Shown: in pieces, positions 7,564 to 14,229 of the stretch | How the letters are laid out: the number at the start of each line of letters is the position of its first letter | How positions within the stretch are numbered: position 1 is the stretch's first letter | Assembly: GCA_027577415.1 (NCBI GenBank) | Contig: JANBQS010000633.1 | Coordinates: 1 to 14,229, forward strand | Length of the DNA: 14,229 bases | DNA from: Coemansia sp. RSA 922 | Lineage: Eukaryota; Kickxellomycota; Kickxellomycetes; Kickxellales; Kickxellaceae | Reading direction: 5' to 3' | Translations under genes and position numbers: made by a program | The notes under the pieces: generated by a model | Database searches by the model: none | What the model was told of the DNA's origin: nothing | Seen by the model: the letters and a program-made list of their open reading frames with translations, nothing else

Positions 7564-9620
7564 TGATATGTCAAGCGAATCGGCCCAGATCCTGGCCGAC
7601 GTTGCAAACAGCTACAGGGACACAGAGACAGTGCCCAATTCGTGGAAGAGGACGATAATTGTCTTCATCCCGAAGAAAGGCGACCTACGTGACCTAGGTA
7701 ACTGGTGACCCATCTCTCTCGAATGCTGACGTCAAAATCATAACGCAGGCCCTCACAGCCCGGCTAAAGCGGGTCATCGGACAGCTAGTCGACCCGCAAA
7801 CAGACTGACATCATCAAGTAGTGACATATTTTTGACAACCTCCACACAATCCATCTCTTGATCGAGTGCGGTAAAATAGACCCAGCGCTGGTTTGCAGCG
7901 TCTTGCTGCTGCTATATAGTGTAAGGCTTAGGAGTGAGTGAATTGGGAGTATCTGGACCGATACATGGCTCACTGCGGCATTGGAGAAAGATACCGTCGC
8001 CTCGTATTCTCGATATACAAGGGTAGCACGGCTGACATGAGGGTTGGTTCTTGGACAGCGACGGGAATCAAACTGTCTGGTTACACTCTCCGTGCCATTA
8101 CCTTTGCCGACAATATCGTCGTCACACTATCCTCTGAAGAAGATGTGGCAGCATTCTGCAACGCAATAGAGCTACATAGACACGCCTCGAACATCAAATT
8201 AAATATTAATAAAATAGAGATGCTGCGTATTGGTAAAAGCAACACCTGTGCCGATATCAGATACTTGGAAACTTGCTTTTCCAAGGACGAAATCGCCTCA
8301 GGACATACAGAGGTCGCGTGGGACATCATCATCCTACCCTTTGAGAAGCAAACAAAAGACATATTCGCTCAGTTAATGGCGAACATGTTCCGCCAGAAGG
8401 ATCTTCACTGGTGGGCGGTCACAGCTCGGTGGGCCTTTGACCAACAGCTGGGCCAAAAGAACTTGCACACCTCCAATCTCCTCGCACTCGCACAACCCAA
8501 GCGAAACCTGAAAGGGCTACCAGCGTATTGGGACTGAGCCCTACGCCATTGGTATGCCCTCAAGGGTAAGGGATCAGATGAGACCTTTAATGGATCTATC
8601 AAATATCTACTTGGCTTACCTTTTGACCACCCGGCAGTGTATCTCCTTGTCGAGATATCTGCGGCGACTCGGAAGAAGCTGCGGACGAATAAACTCTTCA
8701 CTCTAGGCGACATCTTTGAGCGCTATAAGTCGACTGGCGCAGCAATGTCACGCGACGATCCTCTTCTGCAGCCGTACGTTCTGGCTTTTAGCCAGCGCCG
8801 GATCAACTTACATCCTCACGTCGTTCGCAAACTCCTCAACTACCCGCTCGACCCGGACAGATGCGCTGTGTGGGCTCACGCTCAACTAGATTGTATTCCC
8901 TTAGAAGTATTTACACCACAACAGGGGCGACTGTTTGCGTCTTCTACAGAGGTCGCGCCGATAAGGCTGGATAGGTGGGAGCGAGCACAAGTTCAGAATC
9001 AAATAGCAAGGACAGGAACATATATTACAAGGCTGCCCAAGGCACACTGGACTCGGCTGCCAAAGATTCCCCTTGAGACCAAACACCTCTCGCCATTATG
9101 GCTAATGGCTCATGCCGCAGTTCAGACTACCACGAAACTGTCACATTTCATTCCTGACCTTGAGCCCATCTGCAAATATTGTAGAGCTATTACTCGATCC
9201 GACAACGCAAGCGACAAAGTCGGGGAGATAGAGAGCGAGAATATCGCGCATTACTTTTAGCTTTGTCCCCACATCCAAGATTTCTGACAGCAGGTCTCGC
9301 ACTTTCTACAAGCCTAACAATTAGATACAGCCAAGCCCGTTTTTCAGGTTGACCTTACATATGGTCACCATAGGTTTTGTTTCCCGGAGAAGCAAATTGC
9401 CAAATGCAGATGCCCTCCTACATGGGTTGGCAGTTTGGGAAATCTTCCGTGCTCGCGCAGAATTATCCCTAGACAGCATTGAGCACTCTGGTAATGGCAT
9501 GTTTATCCAGCGGAAACCGACAGCTCATGCTGCGCTTCATTCAAGACTACTTTTCTTTTATGTAAACCAAGGCCGTCAACTCATTTTATACTCGCTAATG
9601 ATATATCCAACAAGCTACAC
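7540..9620 (+). mobile_element. LINE-type non-LTR retrotransposon remnant (RT and C-terminal domain)
   Basis: The plus strand carries a broken ORF2. It begins with SWKRTIIVFIPKKGDLRDLGNW (7651-7706 region) followed by a TGA, then a frameshifted DVKIITQALTARLKRVI and DNLHTIHLLIE. It resumes in a long frame at 7938-8537 with VNWEYLDR, GIGERYRRLVFSIYKGS and FADN, and again at about 8540-9257 with the family's C-terminal region. This ends in a zinc-knuckle pattern (Cys 9171-9173, Cys 9180-9182, His 9249-9251, Cys 9264-9266) interrupted by a TAG at 9258. A further conserved tail runs to about 9620. No apurinic endonuclease domain is present, so the 5' part is missing. Catalytic motif A is destroyed by stops, and motif C is FADN, not FADD. 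The copy is dead; I cannot fix its clade. Confidence 0.88.
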
Positions 9621-9644
9621 CATATGGTAGATATCTCATATGTT

Positions 9645-9650
9645 TTTATT
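9645..9650 (-). terminator. Poly(A) signal of the 593-residue gene
   Basis: AATAAA on the minus strand (TTTATT on plus) lies 43-48 bases beyond the stop codon of the gene at 9693-11474, a normal distance for 3'-end processing. It supports that gene being real. AATAAA is easy to find by chance in AT-rich DNA. Confidence 0.5.
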
Positions 9651-9692
9651 ACTGAAAAACACAAACAATACTTGACGAGCAAATATAGGCTA

Positions 9693-11474
9693 TCATTTTC
9701 GACTATGTAGCTTTTCCGACAAATTCGTCAGGTATATTTGCGTGGGCTCGTCAACATCTTTGTCAGCCAAGAATACCAGACCCTTGTAGAGTCTGCCTAG
9801 ATGAGTTGGCGAATTTCCTAGAAACAGTCGGCTGTCGAACTCATTAGAGGCAAGCATCTCCTGTGCGACCTTATATTGTAAGTCAACGCTGGAGTTCTTT
9901 ATTGCGAGACAGTTGCTTAAATGTGCAGCATTGCATTTCGTGGCCATATCGAACGAGTACTGCATGCGATCTCCTGGAGCGATATAAGAGCATATATCGT
10001 AAATCCATGTCTTTACCATGTCTGCCAATTCGTCGTCTGACATATTCCGAATTCCAGTATGCGTGACTACGTTTAACGACCTTAAGCTCTGGCCAGTCGC
10101 TTTTGTAAACAGCTCGCTAAGGATTGGGCCGGTCAACAGGCTAGCCCTCATGTAACACAACTTTGCTAGGTAGTAACATATCTGGGGGGCAGTCGTTGTC
10201 AAAACCTGTCTATCCGTGAGCAGTTGTATGATATTCCGGTGGAGTATCTTGAGTGAACTGTTACTGCGTCGCAGAATGCTTAGACTGTCGCATGAGTCCG
10301 AATTCCCCCCCTCCGGCTTAAGCAACCAGTACACAAAACCCTTCACTTTTACCAGCCTGAGATTAAACTCTCTGCAATTGACGTTAGGAGGCATCAATTC
10401 GCAGCGGTAAGCCATGCGGTACACGGCCGGAAGGAGGTCCAGGGGTATGAATGAGAAGTACTGAAGAGCCCTGGACAGGCGTTCCCAGGTAATTTCTGCG
10501 CCCGAGCTATCGCAAAGAATTGCCAACCCTGGGTGCGCAGCATCACTACGGCGCGATACTGGCAAACACACTCCACGTGTTACTGATGGGCCAACGTGCG
10601 GCTGGGTAGGCTGCCTATTGGCCGACACCGCAAAGTCAGAGCTAAACTCATGATGTATGTCGTTGGTCGACAAATGTTCACTATCGCCATCTCTCTGCGT
10701 AATGACCCGTTGGCGTTTGCGCGATAGCAGAGTTGTGGGTGTCTTGTTGTGGACATCCACACCTCTCGCCTTATTTGCAGTCGTTGGCGAACTAGGCCGA
10801 AGCGCAAGCGACTGATAAAGTGGAGCCACGGCCAGTGGACGAGGCGGAGGGACGGGAGGTGCGCGGTGGTCCGCAATGGGGCTAGGTGTTGGCGAAACGT
10901 GGGAGACCGTGGGGCTAACCGCGACCTGAGGCGATTCAACTGTGGCAAGGGGAGCCGGGGCGTTGGCAACCACAGAAACAGTAGGCATGCCAGACAACAT
11001 AAATGTGAGTCCTGCCAGGCGGGCGCGCTCATCAGCCACTATCTTCATCGTGTCGCACATACGTTCAATTCCCTTGTCTACTATCCGCAAGGTGTGCTCC
11101 ACGTCCCTTAAGACGTATTCATCAGACTCACCAACCCGGTTGTAGAGCCCACTAACTGTCTCTCTAATGTTTACCAGGTCGGCATAGTCCATGTGAGACA
11201 GGCTGGCAACCCGAGCCGAAGCAACTGCGGGATGAGGGGGGGCATTGGCAGCCACCGAAACAGTGGGCATACCAGACAACAAAAGCATCAGTCCTGCCAG
11301 GTGGGCGCGCTCATCAGCCACTTTCTTCATAATGCGGCACACGCGCTCAACTCCCCCGTCTAACATCTGCAAGGTGTGCTTTACGTCCCTTGACACTGAT
11401 TCACCAGGCTCGCCAACCCGGTCGAAAAGCTCGCATACCGTCTCTCTAATGTTGATGAGGTCGGCGTAGTTCAT
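9693..11474 (-). CDS. Unrecognised 593-residue protein with a tandem 94-residue N-terminal repeat
   Basis: I do not recognise this family. The first ATG in the frame is at 11474; the frame extends about 11 codons further upstream, but only from a TTG, so the ATG is preferred. Residues 1-94 and 95-188 are tandem copies sharing YADL-NIRETV, RVGE, RDV-HTL, ER-C--MK-VADERA-LAGL and LSGMPTVSV-ANAP. The blocks look helical. A Pro-rich linker (about 175-225, with APPVPPPRP) and a basic RKRQR (about 242-246, a possible nuclear localisation signal) follow. Residues about 320-593 look globular and mostly helical, with a Cys/Tyr-rich part (ICYYLAKLCYMRAS) and no known catalytic motif. There is no signal peptide or clear membrane span. 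The frame is intact although both flanks are decayed repeats, which suggests selection or a young insertion. A fast-evolving, lineage-specific family is my guess. Confidence 0.75.
   Translation of the reverse strand: MNYADLINIRETVCELFDRVGEPGESVSRDVKHTLQMLDGGVERVCRIMKKVADERAHLAGLMLLLSGMPTVSVAANAPPHPAVASARVASLSHMDYADLVNIRETVSGLYNRVGESDEYVLRDVEHTLRIVDKGIERMCDTMKIVADERARLAGLTFMLSGMPTVSVVANAPAPLATVESPQVAVSPTVSHVSPTPSPIADHRAPPVPPPRPLAVAPLYQSLALRPSSPTTANKARGVDVHNKTPTTLLSRKRQRVITQRDGDSEHLSTNDIHHEFSSDFAVSANRQPTQPHVGPSVTRGVCLPVSRRSDAAHPGLAILCDSSGAEITWERLSRALQYFSFIPLDLLPAVYRMAYRCELMPPNVNCREFNLRLVKVKGFVYWLLKPEGGNSDSCDSLSILRRSNSSLKILHRNIIQLLTDRQVLTTTAPQICYYLAKLCYMRASLLTGPILSELFTKATGQSLRSLNVVTHTGIRNMSDDELADMVKTWIYDICSYIAPGDRMQYSFDMATKCNAAHLSNCLAIKNSSVDLQYKVAQEMLASNEFDSRLFLGNSPTHLGRLYKGLVFLADKDVDEPTQIYLTNLSEKLHSRK
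10911..11474 (-). repeat. Tandem duplication, two units of 282 bp, inside the 593-residue gene
   Basis: Unit 1 is 11193-11474 (first 94 codons) and unit 2 is 10911-11192. The period is set by the matched strings TCGGCGTAGTTCATGTGA (11461 on) and TCGGCATAGTCCATGTGA (11179 on), which are 282 bases apart. The length is a multiple of three, so the frame is kept. Similarity is high at DNA level for the first 80 or so codons, then decays into the Pro-rich linker. Confidence 0.9.
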
Positions 11475-12346
11475 GTGAAATAAAAAAGACTGAGAAGAAG
11501 AGCTCAACAGGGGGAGAGAATAAAAATGAAATAAAGTGATAAAAAATGAAATGAAATAGCTGCGAGGTATACAGCGTTGGATGTGCTAATGGCAAAAGGT
11601 GAGTACTTGAAGATATAAAAAAAATAAGGATAAAGTTGTCAAAAAATAAGAAGAGGAGAAAGAAAGGAAGGTAGGTGCTGCATGTACTCGGCAGCCAAGG
11701 AGTATGCTGTGGTGACAATCTTTGCTAGCAAAGCCCACATGGACAACAAAAAAAGGGCCAAGATGTTGGGGTACAAGACAATGGTATCTCTTGTCAAGCC
11801 CACCGCGACCGCCAAATTAGGCTAGCAAAAAAAGAGGCTTGCAGCTAAAGCAAGCAATGGTGGCGTCTTTTGATTTAATTATTTATGATAGATGTAGGGG
11901 ATACTTGTGTACGTCAAACGCATGCCTTTTAAGCTTAGCAATAAAATATTCCATAAAACCGCAACACACATTTACACCCTGATAGGCGGGATATTGGACA
12001 TTTCTGTATCGTCAATGCCATCCTCCACTGTTGACTACCATTGGTAGTGAATAAGGTCAACAAGGCCGGCTATCCACAGCTTCCTCTCCCTACGTGGGTT
12101 TGGCCTATGTGTACTAATAACATAAGCAATCGTAAAAGTATAGTTGTACATGCTACGTGTAATTGACAATTATTTATATACCACTATATAATTGGATAGG
12201 CAGGGTGTCGCTAGTTGATTCCCTTTCTTTTGATATCTTTAAAATTAGTAGGTAATGTTTCCGCACGAGAAAAGATAGACTTTTGATGAGCTTTTGACAA
12301 AATGGCTCTGTATAAAAGACAATTAGACAAGATAAACACAATGTTT
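11475..12346. other. Intergenic AT-rich region
   Basis: No gene is visible. The 11475-11720 part is purine-rich on plus, hence T/C-rich on minus, and would be the leader and promoter of the 593-residue gene; its 90-codon minus-strand frame (11446-11718) is a Phe/Leu/Ser-rich by-product of this. From 11720 to 12346 there are only short frames. A 7-base-armed palindrome sits at 12034-12048 within longer nested arms (12029-12062). I see no similarity to the composite repeat. Confidence 0.6.
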
Positions 12347-12352
12347 TTTATT
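12347..12352 (-). terminator. Poly(A) signal of the PRP16 3' end
   Basis: AATAAA on the minus strand (TTTATT on plus) lies 36-41 bases beyond the PRP16 stop codon at 12388-12390. It suggests that this segment is a genuine gene 3' end with its untranslated region, not just a coding piece. Confidence 0.5.
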
Positions 12353-12387
12353 TGCATTTACACATGTGTTATATCATATTGCAAGTA

Positions 12388-13014
12388 CTACAAGTTGGTG
12401 CGCCGACGAGGCGTTTTGAATCGAGGTGTACTGTTGGCACTGCCAGGCGTGACAATCTGCGACCTAGACGCACTACGGCTCTGAGCACGCAGACACTCGG
12501 CAGCAGCCCTCGCAGCCTCTTCTTCCTGAGCCAACCGGAACTCTGATTCCATTTTAGCCTGGTGCAAGTCGGCGTGTCTCTTGCGACTCGCACCAGCCTC
12601 ACGCAGGCTAAATAACATGGGCCCCATCTCGGCCAGCCATTTGGGGTCGACGGCAGTGACGCACTGCATATACTCCTTTGACGTAAACACAAGCTCATGG
12701 TAGACGATATAGTCCGGCGTATATCCCATGCCGTAGAGCGCACTAGTCGGATGCAAGTGACAAGGCATACCCGTACGCAAGTCGTTGTACTCGCCCAGGC
12801 TTTTGACGCGAGCGGCCTGGTGGAAATACACAAAGCAAATACACTGACGAATGGCGTCCCAGTTAGCGCCAGCTTTCTTCAGCTCGAGTTCGAGCGACCC
12901 CTTCGAAATGTCAACTAACTGGTCGCGTACTTTGCGCGCCTTGCGCATCGACTTGGAGTGAACAAAGTGCCGAGCACACCACGAGTCGCGACAGCCATTC
13001 GAGCACAACTGCAT
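12388..13014 (-). pseudogene. PRP16: PRP16 C-terminal segment, well preserved, cut off from its helicase core
   Basis: A clean 208-codon frame matches the C-terminus of PRP16/DHX38: [17 protein letters not shown], then [57 protein letters not shown] and [15 protein letters not shown], i.e. the OB-fold domain, then a charged helix (about 150-180) and a TP-rich tail ending TPRRRTNL, as in other PRP16 proteins. Homology runs right up to the first codons (the residues before SWC match the family). An ATG happens to lie at 13012-13014, so a 208-residue product is possible in principle. The roughly 250 residues that should precede it are missing; instead it abuts the dead motif VI fragment in another frame. 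Unlike that fragment it has no stops and keeps the family's conserved residues. It is either a recently severed 3' end or a slowly decaying one. Confidence 0.85.
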
Positions 13015-13358
13015 ATACCAGGACCCTTACAACCAACACGATCTGAGCGCTGATTTGCGCTGGCTTGAGAGATGGGTGTGATTTGCAACTAGTCCATGCC
13101 ATTACACGGAATGTACACTTTGAGCTTGTAGTAGCCACAGTCGACCACATACTTGGCGCCATCGACGGTTAGCGATGTCTCGGCGATATTGGTAGCGACT
13201 ACTACCTTGCGTGTCGGCGCAGGCTCAAATATTTTGGCCTGCAAGTCAGCTGGCAGCCGCGAGTAGATGGGGAGCACGCTGAGCGGCTTTGCCTCGTCAA
13301 TGGCAGCAAGCCGCTCACACAGGGTCTCACAGCATGCCTCTATATCTTCCTGGCCAGA
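13015..13358 (-). pseudogene. PRP16: PRP16 (DHX38) helicase fragment, copy B, dead
   Basis: This is the counterpart of 6782-7127, from SGQEDIE to GPG. It has [29 protein letters not shown] and YYKLKVYIP, then the same in-frame TAG (13089-13091) and the same broken motif VI, here QRSDRVGC. It is closer to the family than copy A at some sites (LPIYS, AETSL, GMD) and further at others (YSR, PCNG), so neither copy is the parent of the other. After GPG it breaks directly into the PRP16 C-terminus at 13014. It cannot encode a helicase. Confidence 0.9.
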
Positions 13359-13814
13359 GTGCTCGTAAACAGAGCGTCTCCAACGAGGTCCAGTGCGGCG
13401 CGTACTATAAACTAGTTCACGTCCTTGCTCTCGTCGCGCTGTACACCCAATTCAGCCTCATAAAGCGGGGAGTCATTAGTGCGGACAACAGCAAAATAGA
13501 AGCTAAAAGAAATTTCAAATTAGACAAAAAAAATAGAATAATTCGAGTGAAAGCAAAAGAGAGAAGTAGAACTGCGTATGATGGACAAAAAATAAATAGT
13601 TTTAAATAGTTTTAAATAATAAAAAGGACACAAGGTTCGAACCAACGCAAGGAGAGGAAGCGTGAACGGGCGCCGAAGCAACAGCTAGCTACGAAGTCGC
13701 GAATTTCAGCCAATGCGAACTAACCCCAGCATCTCCAACAGCGTGCATCAAATAGCAGCATCCGACAGGGTATTTAAATACAATTGATGAAATCAAAATA
13801 CTAATGATCACGAG
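13359..13814. repeat. Non-coding spacer of the composite repeat, copy B
   Basis: Matches 7128-7560. Strings such as AAAAGGACACAAGGTTCGAA and CATCTCCAACAGCGTGCATC are shared exactly. Differences include about 25 extra bases near 13395-13420 and a small TAGTTTTAAA duplication near 13595-13615. No gene is visible; the 106-codon plus frame at 13289-13609 runs through antisense helicase and A-rich DNA and is not credible. Confidence 0.7.
13626..13698 (-). other. tRNA-like segment with B box and T-run, copy B
   Basis: The counterpart of 7371-7444. The B-box string GGTTCGAACC (13634-13643) and the following five-base T-run (13621-13625, minus strand) are kept, while the A-box-like part reads TAGCTAGCTG. 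Pairing of the T stem is worse than in copy A. It is a fossil at best. Confidence 0.2.
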
Positions 13815-14160
13815 ACTTTTTAATCATTCATCCAGAATTCCAAACAGCAGGTCTCACTTTTTCTTACAAGCTTTGAGCTCAGACACAACCGAGACTGTCT
13901 TTCAGGTCGACCTGCATATGGCCGCCACGGGGTTTGGCACTTGGAGTAGCGAATTGGCAAGTGCTGATGCCCTTGCATGGGATGATGATTTGAGAGATAT
14001 TCCATGCTCTCGCAGCACTAACCCTATACAGCATTGGACACTCTGGTGAAGACGTGTTTATCCATTGGAAATCGACAGCTCATACTACACATTGTAAGCC
14101 TTTACTCAAAGCCAGTAATCCCCACATATCCTATATTCGCTGGTGACTAGCATCTAGCTG
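13815..14160 (+). mobile_element. LINE 3' tail, copy B (RT body deleted)
   Basis: This matches the last 0.37 kb of the LINE remnant (9253-9620). The frame DLHMAATGFG and ADALA corresponds to DLHMVTIGFV and ADALL in copy A, so this is the C-terminal end of the element's ORF2. A frameshift follows, with the matching CAGCATTGGACACTCTGG displaced into another frame. No RT motif remains. No poly(A) tail or target-site duplication can be recognised. Confidence 0.75.
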
Positions 14161-14229
14161 GTGGGTGGTGTCACTCTTTGGTCCAGGCAAAAACAAACTC
14201 GGCTCTCGCTGCAGATACCCCCCACCTTC

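Larger units (their letters stand above)
6782..9620 (+). repeat. Composite direct repeat, copy A (PRP16 fragment + spacer + LINE)
   Basis: This segment is matched, in the same orientation, by 13015-14160. Matching blocks are 6782-7564 with 13015-13818, and about 9253-9620 with 13815-14160; copy B lacks the bases between. Over about 297 aligned bases (6838-7134) I count 26 differences, so about 91% identity. The left edge of the match is set by a deletion in copy B, since copy A's PRP16 homology continues to about 6657. The right edge is blurred by divergence. Confidence 0.85.
13015..14160 (+). repeat. Composite direct repeat, copy B (internally deleted)
   Basis: The second copy of the block at 6782-9620 in the same orientation, starting about 6.23 kb further on. 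It holds the dead helicase fragment, the spacer and the LINE tail, but lacks 1692 bases found in copy A. The match to copy A runs to about 14160, where both still share an ATA-TCGCT-type string before fading. Confidence 0.85.

Noticed and set aside
11446..11718. Hydrophobic 90-codon minus-strand frame that looked like a small membrane protein
   Set aside because: Its Phe/Leu runs come from T/C-rich leader DNA upstream of the 593-residue gene, and it overlaps that gene's start.
12369..12833. Second minus-strand frame of 154 codons overlapping the PRP16 C-terminus
   Set aside because: It is a shadow in another frame; only the 12388-13014 frame matches PRP16.
1..14229. CRISPR array, rRNA genes, LTR retrotransposon or bacterial operon features
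   Set aside because: I saw no regularly spaced repeats, no rRNA-like blocks, no LTR pair and no ribosome-binding sites. The genes are eukaryotic in type.

Overview
The window looks like nuclear DNA of a fungus, probably an early-diverging one. This placement is an inference: the two host genes are intron-free, 5' leaders are pyrimidine-rich, and the genes present are a fungal-style PH-domain protein, a PSO2/SNM1 nuclease and pieces of the splicing helicase PRP16. I cannot name the species from sequence alone.

Layout: (1) 1-1351 is a T/C-rich non-coding leader and promoter region. (2) 1352-4282 (+) encodes a 976-residue, mostly disordered protein with one PH domain. (3) 4401-6389 (-) encodes a complete PSO2/SNM1 interstrand-crosslink repair nuclease, convergent with the first gene and only 118 bp from it. 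(4) From about 6400 to the end the window changes character: it becomes more AT-rich and is made of repeats, broken genes and one unrecognised gene.

The right-hand part is built around two direct copies of a composite repeat about 6.2 kb apart. Each copy has a decayed, antisense fragment of PRP16 (helicase motifs V-VI), a 0.45 kb non-coding spacer with a tRNA-like B box, and a LINE-type non-LTR retrotransposon remnant. Copy A (about 6782-9620) keeps about 2 kb of the reverse-transcriptase ORF, full of stops, frameshifts and an internal deletion. Copy B (about 13015-14160) has lost 1692 bp of this at an ACTT microhomology. Both copies share the same stop codon and the same ruined motif VI, so the helicase piece was already dead when it was duplicated. 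Most differences between the copies are transitions, many at CpG sites.

Next to copy B is a well-preserved PRP16 C-terminus (12388-13014) with its own stop and poly(A) signal, joined directly to the dead helicase fragment. Between the two repeat copies lies a single intact gene (9693-11474, -) for a 593-residue protein of unknown family, which has a 94-residue N-terminal tandem duplication, a Pro-rich linker and a basic cluster. It is the best candidate here for something undescribed.

The host genes do not form a pathway. PSO2 is a DNA repair enzyme, the PH protein is probably a membrane or cortex adaptor, and the rest is an accessory, repeat-flanked island. The last 70 bases (14161-14229) show nothing I can assign.
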